Assembly: GCF_000006565.2 (NCBI RefSeq)
Contig: NC_031477.1
Location: forward strand, 1,142,274-1,206,273
Reading direction: 5' to 3'
Source: Toxoplasma gondii ME49
Lineage: Eukaryota > Apicomplexa > Conoidasida > Eucoccidiorida > Sarcocystidae
Length of the DNA: 64,000 nucleotides
Shown here: positions 11,800 through 24,500 of the stretch, in pieces
Layout: every line of letters starts with the position of its first letter
How positions within the stretch are numbered: the first letter of the stretch is position 1
Translations under genes and position numbers: made by a program
The notes under the pieces: generated by a model
Database searches by the model: none
Seen by the model: only the letters and a program-made list of their open reading frames with translations
What the model was told of the DNA's origin: nothing

Positions 11800-13723
11800 T
11801 TGCTGGGCCTTCACTGACTCTGCGTAGGTTCACTCTCGCGTTGCAGCCGGCAGCCTCCAGCGTCAGGGTACGACAGCAGCGAAACTGTTCGGATCGAGAG
11901 ACGTTTCTTGTAGCAGAGATCGCCGTACCGCAGCCAAGAAGGTGCCCTCTGCCTGTAAACAACAATCCGAGGCTCTTGGAGTTGAACGCATGCGGACGAA
12001 AGAAAATACAGGTCAGTCTGTGGTGGCTCGGGGATGGAGAGAACCGTGCGGCGACAGGAAGGACGACCAAAAAAGTGCAGCGCGGGGAAATTGGGCGCAG
12101 CGAGAATTCGCGACAGAAAGAAAGTGCAGCAGTGACTTGCGCGTTCAAAAGGACGGAAAGCGCTGCGTCCTCTGTTGGTCAGAGGAGGAACTCGGACTTC
12201 TGCTGTACTCGCTGTACGAGCCGACTTGTATCAGACGCGGTAAAGTTGTGGAGAAGGAGAAAAAAGCGAGGTAGGAATGCATCGAAAAGGCAGGGCGAGA
12301 CCAAGAAGCGAGAAAACTTGGCTGCTCTCTCAGCTACGCACGACCATGCAACGAAACGTTGAGATACACCAACGAGAGCGAATTGGGTCTCCACCTTTAT
12401 CAGTTTTCTGACAACATAGATCGACAAGCGGATTCGACCATTGTCGTTGTCTTCAAGCGCTCTATTTAAAAGTCGTGTAACTTGTACGAAGAAGCGTCAC
12501 CTCAGAAGCGTGGACTCTCGCCAGACGCAAGAAAAGCTCCCGAGTTTGACCGCGACAGAGAACGCTTGCTAAACGGGGTTGGGCAGACGGGAGACAGTCC
12601 CCGGAAAATTTATTGGCACCAGATGGGCAACTTGAGCTCTTCAACTCCCCTTTTCTGTGTCAGGCACTGGTCCTAAGAAGAGCCTCAAGTCGTCCGGGCG
12701 TCGATACGGCAACCGTAGCTACGCATATAGCAGCGAGCGCGCGCGCTCTGTAGAAAAACGCTGGAAAAAAGACGGCGGCGTATTAGGCCCAAAGTGCAGA
12801 TAAACAAGCTCTCAAAACAAGAAGGAAAACCCAGATAACAACCACAGTCGGCTTGTCAATTGGTTTAGCAAAAACATTCCCTACAACACATGGCGCAGTC
12901 CGTTTTTCTGGTTTTGTCTCTCGGCTTCGTTTCGTCTGCAAACGCGGCAAGGAGACAGGCGAGAGCAGCCCACAGAGATATTTGCATGCAGGCCTTTCGA
13001 CTGCCGTGGAAGCATGCGTAGGAAAAAAGGATTTCTTCTGCAGTTTCGCAGCTCCGTTACCTACGAATCGAAAGAGACTGGCGAACCTTATCGCTGGCCA
13101 CAAATACATTCACAGCGCTGCAAAGGAAACCTGACGAACTTTGGCCGACGCCAAGAGAAAAAGCCAAGTCGGTTTTGTGACTTTCGCGCGAGGCTCGTCG
13201 AGTCCGAGGCAGGCACCACGTTCATCTTCAGCTCGAGGCGGAAATCCGCCGTTGCCAAGAGGCGAATAACTTGCAAGCCAAAGAATCGTTTATAGTCTTC
13301 TTCTGTCCTTGCTGCAGAAGTCCTCGCGAGATCGCTCTCTCTCTCTTGTCGAGACTCGCGCTGCCAGCATTCCCAGTCCAAGCGTCTCGCCACGAGTCGC
13401 GCAGGCGACACAGTCTTCGTCGTCGTCCCCGTCCGTTTCGTCCTTTCGGATCAAAAGAAAGGATTTCTCCTCCTCTTCTCTTTTCCGTCTCGCGTTTCCT
13501 CCCTGCGCGCCGTAGCGTCTTCTTTTTCTCTACACCTCTTTCCGTCGCGCGAAACCACGGTCGCTGCATCTTTGCTCAACGAGCACTCCCGTGCACTGGC
13601 CATCTTGTCGCGACGACTGCTTCGCCTCTTTTGGTTTCCCCCTCTCCTCTACGCGTTCCACCGACGTTGTTCCCCTGCCGACCTTTTCCTTTTCCGCGAA
13701 GACCTCTTGTGCAGTCGACTGAA
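11800..13723. promoter_or_regulatory. Divergent intergenic region between the coiled-coil gene and NOP9
   Basis: The two flanking genes are transcribed away from each other, so both promoters and 5' UTRs should lie here. An AGAGACG sequence at about 11900-11906 matches the WGAGACG element described in Toxoplasma promoters, and a TGCATGC motif lies at 12983-12989. The part just before NOP9 (about 13300-13720) is rich in TCTC/TTCC, typical of coccidian 5' leaders. No TATA box is evident. Open frames in the region are short and look like chance. Confidence 0.45.
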
Positions 13724-16700
13724 ATGGCGAAGGGCAAACGAAGAGGTGGGCGCCGTCACAAGAGGACGACAGCCTCGGCAGCGGACGCCTCTGACGAAGG
13801 AGAACTCCCGGAGGGAAGCGAGGGGGAAGTCGAGGATCAAGGCGAGGACGCGGTCTCTCTCTCCGGAAGGGCCCCGGCAACCTGCAGCGCGCGAAAACCG
13901 GAGAAAGCGACCAAGAGAAGAAGAGACGAGGATTCGGAGAGTCCTGCGGCCGTGCACGAGGACGCACTCGTGGACCCCGAGGCCTCTCCGGTAGTGCCTT
14001 CCGATGGCGGTTACCCGAAAGTTGACAAACAAAAATCCAAAGGAAAACGCAGCGTCGACGGATACGTCGAATATCTCACTCACGTCAAAGATGTCATCGA
14101 TCAACGTGCATTCAAATCTGATGAAGAATGGCAAACGTTCGTCGCTGCCACCGCAGAAGAAGTCGGCTCCAAGGTACGTCACACCATAAGATGCGTTTGC
14201 GTCCTTTGACGCCGTCGCCATCAGGTTCCTCATGTTCTCTGGAACTGCGTCTTCTTCGCTCTCTGACTCCTCGTCCATGTTTTCAAATGCCTCACGACAA
14301 TCCTCCCGTTGCACAGAACAACCTCAGAATCCTCCAGAAAACACTGCACTGTGCTTTGTGTCTCGCCTCTCCACGTTCACTGTTTTTCTTCGCTTGCTTC
14401 CTCTATTTCTTTTTCCTCTCTTCCTCCCTGCCGCCGTCTTCCCTTTTTCTTCTTCTCGACCGCTTCCTTATCGTCTTCCTCTCCACCGCTTTCTCCCGTT
14501 TCGTCTCCTCTCTTGCGGCCTTTTTTCGCGAATGTCCTCACCTCGGCTTCTGCGCTTCCTGTGGAGTTTGGCAGACGCCGCTGGTCCTCACAGATCAACG
14601 ATGCAGCAAAGTGGTGGAGAAGATCCTTGGCCTCCTCGCCGGCTTTCTCTCTTCGTCTGGGGCGTCGCGACGCGAGCAGCAGAAACAGAATATCCACGCG
14701 TTTCTGCTGCTTCTTCGGAAGCTGTCAGGAAGTGCAGGTGAGGACGAACGCAGGCGTGGAGCACTGGCTCGCGGAAGACGATTCGATGCTTGCACTCAAG
14801 CTTCTGAGGCGCCTTCGACGTCTGCGAGCGGCTGCATGACGAACGCCTTTCCACTGAGACGGTTTGCAAAGAGCCGTCCTCGAGTCAGGTGTACTCCTGA
14901 GTTGTGGGCCTCTCCGACCGTCTCTCTGGCTCTCTGTCTCTCGGCTGCGCTGCGACTTCTCCTCTCTGGCGCGCTCTAGGTTGGTGATGGGTGGTGCGTC
15001 GGACTCCGCGTCCTTCTTTCCTGGCAGTGCCCCGTCTTGTTCTTCTTCCGCTCGAGGAATGAGGTTCCTCCTAGCTACGCTTCTTGCAAAGAACGAGAGT
15101 CCACGCAATGCACCTAGACCATGCCCGCTGCGGAGCCTTGATGCCGCATGACACTGAAATCCGACCTGCGCATCCCTTGGAAAGTTTGAAAGCTGCCTAT
15201 TTCGATGCATACACGACTGGACGACATGTCAGTGGACGCAGCTCTCCGCAGACGAGTGCCTCACCGTTCCTGCGTCCACCGGGGCCTCTGTTTGGCTCTG
15301 TTCAATTGCTGTCCACACTCATGCCTTTGTCCGTCTAGCGAGCTGCGAGTCTGCACAGAAGCCACAGCGAGTTTTCGTCTCCTCACCGGTTCCAGAAACA
15401 GGCCGGAGACGGAGACCGCGAGACAGTGAACGACAGAGAGTCTCGACGACGCGCGTTCACCTGGGAGCTGCATCCGAACGTCTCGGATCTTTTCTGTGAA
15501 GCATCGTTTTTTCGCCTGAATCCAGCTCTGTTTGTCGTTTTGTCGTCTCTCTTGTCGTTCTTGTTCTTTCTGTCCCCGTTTTCTTCGCTCTCTCCTCTCT
15601 GTTTTTGACCTGCCGACCATCTCTGTCATGGCGCGACCGGATGCATATGCCCTTCGTGACCAGCAAGTAAAGAGCATAAAGTATAGCGGTCTCCAGAGCC
15701 TATTTGAAAACGCGGTTCTGTGGGCGTCGCGCCTTTCATGCACTCTTCCCCCTTCTGGGGTGATGCGTTCCTGCCGCTTCTCTCCCTTATTCGCATTTAT
15801 CGGCTTGCCCGGTGTCTCTCGCCTCGCCACGCAGGTCAATTGGCAGTGCATGCAAACGGTTCGCATGTTCTCCAAACTCTCTTCGGAGCTCTGCCCTGCG
15901 TTCTGGACGCGGAGCGGCGACTCCGAGAGGAAGGTACGTTCGTGAGATGTCTTCGCGTCTGGAGTTCTCGCCTCTTCTCGGCGGCTCTTCTCGTGCGTTC
16001 CCCGGACTTCGAATCCACTTTTCAGTTCGCGCCGCCTCTCTCAGCAACGAAGCAAGAGAGAGCAGACGGAGCCGCCTCACTCCAGGCATATACGTGTATA
16101 TAAATAAATGTATAAATAAATCTATAGACCTGTCCAAATGTAATCTGGTCTGTGTAACCGTTGAGACTCCAGCAGAGTTGAAGATCCCAGGATCTGAACG
16201 CAGAGGTCTCGAGTGGAAGTTGAGGGGATGTTGCCGACTCGGCTCTCTGTGTGGTTCCCTGAAGCAAATCGACACAACTCAAGAGGAGAAGTCGATTGCT
16301 CTCACAGAGACGCCTCGAACTCCACATGGCGAAGCACGGAGAGGCCTTAATGGACAGATCTGTGGATGTGGAGAATCGCCGCATTTGCAGAGAGACTTGC
16401 AAGGGCATGTCCACTGTGTGCCGACGTCATGACGTCGCGGGTCTATCGCACAACATCCGTGCGACTACGAGGTCGCCGGTTTGGACTCGTCGTTTATCGA
16501 AATGCAGCTTTTAAGGTTTTCTGCAGCACTCCAGCAGTGGAATCTGCTGAAACGGCAGACGCCAGACGGCGCTGCAGAGACTGAGAGTCAAGAACTGTGT
16601 CTCCAGACCTTTGTTACCGTTCAGGCGACGAGGAGGCGGCGCAGTCGGTTGAAGATCTGACGCTCTATTCACTGCATGCGATTGAGTAAGACGTTCGCTG

Positions 16701-17946
16701 GCTTTTTTGACAGTCGACAGTTTCGCATCTGTGGGTCCAAGTGCCATGAACTCTGAACTCGCACTCTCTGCTCAGGTCTTGCCTCGTCTTCTCTTTGCTC
16801 GCTTTGCTCTGTCGCCTCCACATGGTTGCCTTCGCAGGCGAGTGTCTCTGCCGCTGGTGCGTCCGTTTCTTCAGGTCCGAACAGGGAGGATGGATATCCC
16901 TCATGACTCACAGCTGCGGCTCTCACGTCTTCCGCGCCGTCGTTCGCGCGGCCGCAGGGATTTACTCTCTTCCTTCAGTCGACGAACTCGGTGAGGAAGT
17001 CCCTGCATGACCTGCACGGACAGGTGGTGTGTCTCCTGAGTGAACGAAAGACGAAAAGCAGGGACAGCCACAGACGAGGTGGATTTCTTTTTCTGCCTTC
17101 CTGTTCCGCGCCGCGTGCATTTGTCCTGGTGGGTGCATGTGCGTTGCCTGGAGGTTTGTCGGTGCTACAGTGTCCATGTTTCCTGCTCGAGTTGAACCTC
17201 ATCTGAACCTCGGTGTAGCCTCGCCCGTTGAGGCAGATGCTTCGTCGAGTCTGTATACCCTGTCTTTCGCCTCTGCGTTTCACGGTTTCTCCGATTTCTT
17301 CTTCGCCAGCGTCCTCTTCTGGAGCGTCCTCTTCGCGGACTTCCCGCTGTTGTTCCGCGTCTTCTTCGCGCTCCTCTCAGCTCTCTCTTCAACGCGTTCC
17401 ACCTCCTCTTGCTGCTTGTACGCACCGTTCTGCCTTATTGTGCACCTTCCCTCTCGGCTTGTGTAACATCTTTTGCCTTCTGTGTACTTCGCGTCGTTGC
17501 AAGTCTGTGCCTTTGGCGTTCAGGCCGACGGAAACCGCGAAAAAGACGTCAAGAGACTGCTGAGACTCTGCCCGATACTTCGCTGAGTGGAGACGGAGCG
17601 GGTGGCTCGAACGGGACGCGAGGCACTGGCGCTCAACGTTTCCCCTCTCCTCCGTCGCTGCAGGCGCTGCTACAAAGAATCGCGAAAAGCGTCGCCGCTG
17701 CTGTCAGTGCAAATCCTTATTCCTTGCTCTTTGATGTCTACGCGTCTCCAGCTCTCCAGCTTCTTCTCCACGTCACAGCCTCTGCCCCTCAGTTCGAAAG
17801 TAAGACCTTCCAAACTCCACTCGCCCGGATTATCTTCACATTTATATACATATGCGCATATATGCATATCTGTACATATCTGCGTATACATATATATATA
17901 TATATACAGATATATATACAGATATATATATATATATGTATATGTA

Positions 17947-17988
<42 letters not shown>

Positions 17989-20900
17989 TGTATGCATTGG
18001 TATGCATACAAGGTGTGTAGAGAGAGAACCCGAGTGGAACAGATGCGCTTGGCTCAGCACAGAGGCGTATATCTGAAGATACGAGGATACTGTCTGCATG
18101 TCTGTGTGTGCATGTAGATGTTGGGGACCTGTCGAGTTTTACGTCAGTCGGTTTCTTCGTCTGCGCGTTTTCTGCATATCGTAGCGCGCGTGAGCATGTG
18201 ACGTTGGCAGCACAACCGACGGGGTTGCGCAGACTTCTGCGGGCAGAGAGAAGTCTCGTCGTCATGGCGTTTGCTTCCTTTTTCACCTTCGCTGCTTGCC
18301 TATTTGCTGCGCATGCAGAGGCGAAGACGCGTCTCCTGGCAGCGATTTTCCGACTCGACAGCCCAGAGGTGAGTTCCGTCGCAGCTCTGCGCTTTTGCCA
18401 GCATGAGCGCGCGGCCCTCAAGTCACATTCCTTGATGAAGGAACAGAAGTCTTTGACGCGCCGCACTCGCAGCTGTTTCTCCATCCGAGTCTCTTTTCCC
18501 ATGCCGTCTGTCTTGTGTCTCGTCTCTCGCGCGCGCGCTGTCTTCCACCTCGGGTGTCTGCGGCGCTCCCAGACTCCGCTGCACAGTCACGGAGAGGGTG
18601 AGGCTACGTTCTGTCTCTCGGAGTCTGCGAAGAGTTGCCTGGGCAGAGTTTCCAGACGAAAGCGCATGGCGTCGCAGAATGCCGCTTCACTGTGTCTTCT
18701 CGTCTCCCCGGTCGACTCAGCTCCGTCGGTTTGAGTCTGGAAGTCGAGCTGTGGAGCACAACAGCAACCGGACCTGCGCCGGAGTCGCGCGGTGTGGTGG
18801 ACAACGGGGAAGGCCGCAGACAGAGTGAAGAGGATATGAATTGGGTGCGTTTCTGTCCCCCGTCCTCGCAGGCGACCCGACGAAGCGAGATGATGCAACT
18901 TGCAGGTAATTCCACCGTGGGTGTATCAACTGGGAGGTGAGGCGACCTCGTGTCTCTTCTTCCCTTTTCCCCGCGTTCGCCGCCGGCGATTCCGCGCCTC
19001 TCTTGTGCGCCTCCGGCAGGCCAGTCAACCGTTCCACTGAAGCGTCTACACTCCCAGGTGACTCCAGATCCGAGAAGCGCAACCACACACGCATCTCCGT
19101 CATGGACTCGACAGACCGTTCTCGCGTCTCCACTCCCGTCTCGCTGCCTCGGACGCTGCGCAGGCGGTTCGCGTCTGCCGTTGCTCTCTCGCGTCGCCTC
19201 GCCTGTTGTTGGAGGCAGGCAATCCTTCCAGAGGCCGGAACCAACCGCACAGACGGATGCAAGGTGATAGAGACAGTAAACATGGTTCTCCACTCTCTGT
19301 TGTACTCACTGCCTTTTCTCGCCTTCGTTCTCAGATGCCCTCGTCGACAGCCCAACAGGAAGTCGCGCTTTAGAAGTTGCAGCCTTGATGCTCGCGCCTG
19401 AACCGTTTGAACTGTTTTTCTCTTCCTGGCTCCTGAAACGCGTCAACCACCTTGCGCAAGGTGAGCTGACGATCCGAGCCAAGAGCGAACGCATGCGTCG
19501 CCTCGGTGGCTGCGAACGAGCGTTTCTGTACGCGCCGTCGTGCGAAACACAGGTCGACTCTGCTCTGGGTGCAAGGCTGAAAGAAAGGGAAAAGCCGAGC
19601 GAAGCTCCTGCGTTGCCGCATGAGCTCTCCCAGGCTCGCAATGTATTTGTGTCATCTAGTCGACGCTTTTCCTCAAGATGCTTCGCCGGTCAGTTGTTCT
19701 GTAAATCAGAGACGAAATGAGGTTTCGTTTGCCGTCGCCTTCGGTCCGCGCTTCGCCCCGTTGAAGAGGATTTCCACTTCCATGGCTACACACGTCTCTC
19801 CAGCTGGGCGCTTGTTTTCTTTCATTTCAATCTACCTTCTTCTGCGCCTCCCCCACACACAGTTTTCCCTACACCCGTCTCTCGCCTTCCTTCTCCTCCT
19901 TGCTTCTCTTCCTTCTCTTCCTTCTCTTCCTTCTCCTCGTTTCTTCTCCTTCCTGCGCTCAGTTGCTTGCGTTCTGCTCCTGTTCTTTCTTTTCCTCGCA
20001 CTCACGGCTCACCGCGCCTCTGCCCTGTGCACAGGCCGCTTCGGAAACTTCATGCTCCAAAAGCTCCTGACCTCGACCCTCTTGCAGCCGGCTCACGTCC
20101 GGCAGCTGGTTGGCGGTGAGTCGCAGAAACGAGACGAAGTTCGTCGACCGAAAAGGCCGAGACGTCACGGAAAAGAGAAACGACGACTTGCAGTGAACGC
20201 TCCGCAGGACCGAAGGGTGGATCTTTTGCCAAGCGGGAACAGGGTGGCTCTACGCATGCGTCAACAGAGACCAAGTCAAGCCTGGGTGCACACACACACA
20301 CAAATGCATACGACAGTCTCACGGCTTCCAGTCCACTCCGTCAGTCGACAGTATCCTGATGTTCTGCTGATGATTCACAAGTCAATCCTCTTTGTCACCG
20401 CGGCTGCGCCCGTGGATGGAGCACCTGTAGACGTGTGTCTCCACTTTCGCTTTTGATCGAGCAAAGAACGTTCTTTCACTCGTCTGGATGGTTCGCATCC
20501 GACCGCCGCGCCTGGTCCTCCAGATGCTTGAACATCTGTCTGTCGTTTTTTTTCTTCGCTCTTCTCTCCCTCGCTTGGGGTGCTTCTCCTTGCAGCTGTG
20601 GACTTCAGCGCCTGCGTCGCTGCCAGGACTCCCGCCGTCCTCTGGCGCCTCTCCGAGGCTTGTCGGCGCGTCCGGACGTCTCAGGCCGACTTTGCCAAGC
20701 GCCTGTTTGCGGCCTTCGACCTCCACAATCCGAAAAACCTTCCCTTTGCGTGGTTTTCTCTCCTCGCGCTCGCGCGGCCTGAAGGCCTCTCCCCCTCGCT
20801 CTGCTTCTTCGCCCAGCAAGAGAAGGCCGGGGACGAAGGCGAACAGAAGCCTCACACGCTTCGACACTTGAGCGACATGGTGACCCCCACCGGCGTCTCC

Positions 20901-21456
20901 ATCGTCCTCAGTCTCCTCCGGTTCCCACCCGCTGCGATTCAACCTCTCGTCGGCGGCTTCAAGAAGTTCGTGAAAATCTTAAAGAGGACTTCTGTCTCCG
21001 TCCGACAGTGGAGAGGCAAAGACTGCCCTCCTCTCTGGGATGAACGGTGCGAAACAACGCGGCCTTCGCAGCACTCGGGGCGCAGGCTTTCACTCGCATG
21101 CAGCCGTTCCGTGTAAAGCTGCTTATCAGATCAGACCGGCTCGCCAGAAAAAAACCGATGCTGAAAAAGAGGTTCTGGCGCTGCTGGCATTGCCCAGGCC
21201 TCACCTCAGGCCTGTCGATTTGTCGAGCTAGTGCCTCGTCCAGTCAAGACCGCAAACCAGTTTCCCAGTGCCTCTTCAAATGCAAAGCTCCACACGCATG
21301 CAACCGGGTGCAGCATAGAAAAACGAATCTCCCCACCTTCTGCTCTCTCAATATAAATCTAAATATCAACGCCTGGTTTTGTACCCATATATATATATAT
21401 ATATATATATATTCACCTCTTCATTTCTATACCCAAGAGCATGCATCTTTATATCC

Positions 21457-21489
<33 letters not shown>

Positions 21490-21515
21490 AATAGGAACAT
21501 GAATACGGATAAAAA

Positions 21516-21556
<41 letters not shown>

Positions 21557-24500
21557 TATATATATATATATATATGTATTTGTGCGTGCATCAATCAGTG
21601 TCTCTTTTTCTGTATGTCGCATTTCTGATGTGTGGAAAAGCAGGATTTTTGGCACGACTTTCTCCTGCACATTTGCGAGTCCAAGGGTTTGTTTCTGTGC
21701 ATGCCTGTTTAGTCCGGCTCTGCTGAGCCTCGCGACCGATGCGCAAGGCTCGCGGCTTTTGGAGGGCCTTGTGAAGGCCGCGGCCTCTGCGTCTCACAGC
21801 TCAGGACGAGGAGAAAAGGAATCGGAGAGTAGCCGCAACGTTCTCTTTCCGCCGCAAGCTGTTCAACAACTCTTGAAGGCTTTTTGCGGGAACTACGCAC
21901 AGGCAGCGCTGCATCCGACTGGGGGCTTCGTAGTCACCACCTTCTACGATGCCGCAACGGTAACGCCGCGAGGAAACCGAGCCTTCCCTTTCTGAGAAGG
22001 AACCGCGAAACAGGGGGAGGAAAGAAGCGCCAGCCGAGCGACAGAACATCGCGAACGCTCACGACAGCGGACAGGCCTAGAGAGCGCGACTTCTCAATGA
22101 GAGACACACATACAAATGTGAATAACCATGTGTGCATGAATGCCTACAAACATTCCTACATATATATATATATATATATATGTATGCCTATATATATACC
22201 TATATATATATATATATTTTTATATATATGTTTATATGCATATTTGTGTGTGTGTGTCTGTTGGTGTACGAACACCTGCGGTAGTGCCTGCATGCGTGTG
22301 TGTATGCTTGGATGTCCGGTCCTTTTCTTGGCTTCTTTACAGTCTTTACATTCACGACGAAAATCGGCGAGGCTCCAGGTAGTCGGTTTTCTGTTGAGAG
22401 ACGAATGAGTCTGGATTCTCGCATGTCTTTGCTTCTTCGGACTTTGCGGCTTTGCTTGTCTTTTCTCTCTTATGCGGAAGGGACAGTTTCTTCCCCGTTG
22501 CTTCTTCCCGTTGCAGGTGGACATCAAGCGGCGGATTGTGCAGGAGCTGTTGGAGGTCGAAGAAGAACTGCGAGAGAAAAACTACGCGGCATACGTCAAC
22601 TGTGAAATTCATACGTTCAAAAGAAACGAAGAAGGCTGGGCAACGCGGCAGGAGAAAAAGAGCAAGACCAGGGTACGGCTGTCTCGCGGTGTCTTTTTGA
22701 GTTGTCGCTCGCTCTCTCTGAAGTTGGTTTTCTTCTTGCGTGATGACCTTCTCTGTAAGGAGCGTCGCGTTTCTTCGACCGCTCCTCTGGTCTCCGCGCG
22801 CGCGTCGACGCGCTTCCCCTCCCCAAGATGTTTTTTGATCGAGATCTCCTTTCTCCCTTCTTGGACGTTCAGCCCAGAGCTTCCGTTGCGTCGCGCTCGC
22901 GCAGACTTTCTGCACACCTGTGAATCGCTTACACAGGACAGACATGCTGATACAGATGCCCTGCAGACTTGTTCCCTGTACACGCGAAGAACGCTTCTCC
23001 GCATACGCGACCAAAACGTGCATCGACTTTCGTCGGAGCAAAGTCGACGTTGTTTCACCCCCCACTAGAGCGATTGTGGTCAACCTGTTAATCGTACAAC
23101 TGCACGCATGTTTGTGAGTATATGTGTATATGGGAAGTTGCAAGTGTATGTATCTATGCAGGTACGTTGGTCCGTGTGTATGCATGCATGCCTCTCTGGT
23201 TCGGCTTCAGCACCAACGAATGCCTTTTCGATCGTTTTTTCAGGAGCTTTTCAAGGACCTGCTGGCCGAGGAAGGCGACCAGGCGGAGGATGTCGTGGAG
23301 GCAGAGAAAACGGAGAAGCATGCGGCTCATGAAGCTGCCCGCGCCCTCCTCGAGGTATGCAGGACTAGGGAGAGCGAGAACAAGGACTGCACAGGAAAGC
23401 GAGAGAACCCACACGAACACCCAGGGGGAGGAGGTGTGACGAGATCGAACTCTGCTGCATCTCTCTGGGGAGGACTGTTCGTTTGTCACCAGCCGCGTTT
23501 CTCCAGAACGCGTCTCTCCCGTCCACAAGGCTCTGTCTCCTCTGTGCTGCGGGACGTACGCGTTTTTTTTCTTTTCATTTTACTTTTCCCTCGGCCGAGG
23601 CGTTTGTTCTACTGGCTGGCCTTCGTCCTGTTTCGGTTGGCATGTCTCTCTTTCTGCTCTTCTGCCTCTGTGCGGCTCTCGCTTGATCTGCATGCGTCTT
23701 GCGCGCCCTCTTCATCCCCATTCGTCCATTCGTCCACTCGTCCATTCGTCCACTCGTCTCCTCTCGCCTTGCTTCGGTTCTCCTCACGGTCGTCGTCCGT
23801 TTGGACCTTCATTTTGCTTTTTCGCTGTTGTGCCGGGCTTCTCTGGATCGCATTCTCCTTCTCTCTCCGCCTCTTTCGTGTGTAGCGCGACGCGGTGGCG
23901 CAGCAGCTTCTGGGCGTGGACGAGAAGAAGAAGAGCAAGAAGACCGTGGAAAAGAGGAAGAAGAAGCAAGCTCCGGAGTCGGACAGTGATGGTGACGTTT
24001 TTGAGGAGTCGAGCACCTCACGCAAAGAGTAAGAGCTTCCGTTCTCGCTTCTCTCTTTTTTTCTCACAGTTCTCCTTCCACGTTTCCTGCTTCTCCCCCC
24101 TTGAGGTGTGGACAGGCAAAAGTAAACCGGCTACAGAGGCTACACGCATGCCAGAGAAAATAGACAAATGTGCCTTTGCACTGCAGAGATGTCTATTTTC
24201 TTTGAAACCTGAGTAGCATCTGTAGCCGGTTTACCTTTGCCTTTTTATCTTACCGGTTCGCCATTATGTAGCCGATGCAAAAGTATTCCAGGTTGTTAAC
24301 TGTAGTCGTGTGCATCTCCTTGAACGTCCGTGAAGGAACTCGCATGCGCTCCACATTGTGTGTGGGCTCTGTTCCTCTATTCCTCTGCTTCGAAAGGCAC
24401 GACGGAGGTCCGCCCAAAGCTGGACCGTGCGTTTTTTTCGCGGTCGCATGAGGAAGGCAGACTATGCTTTTGCTTGTTTCCCTCGACTGCTTTTATTTCG

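Noticed and set aside
15532..15945. Alternative exon [15 protein letters not shown]... in the NOP9 gene
   Set aside because: Its frame disagrees with the Pumilio repeat [12 protein letters not shown], which is read from the neighbouring frame between good splice sites at 15835 and 15933.
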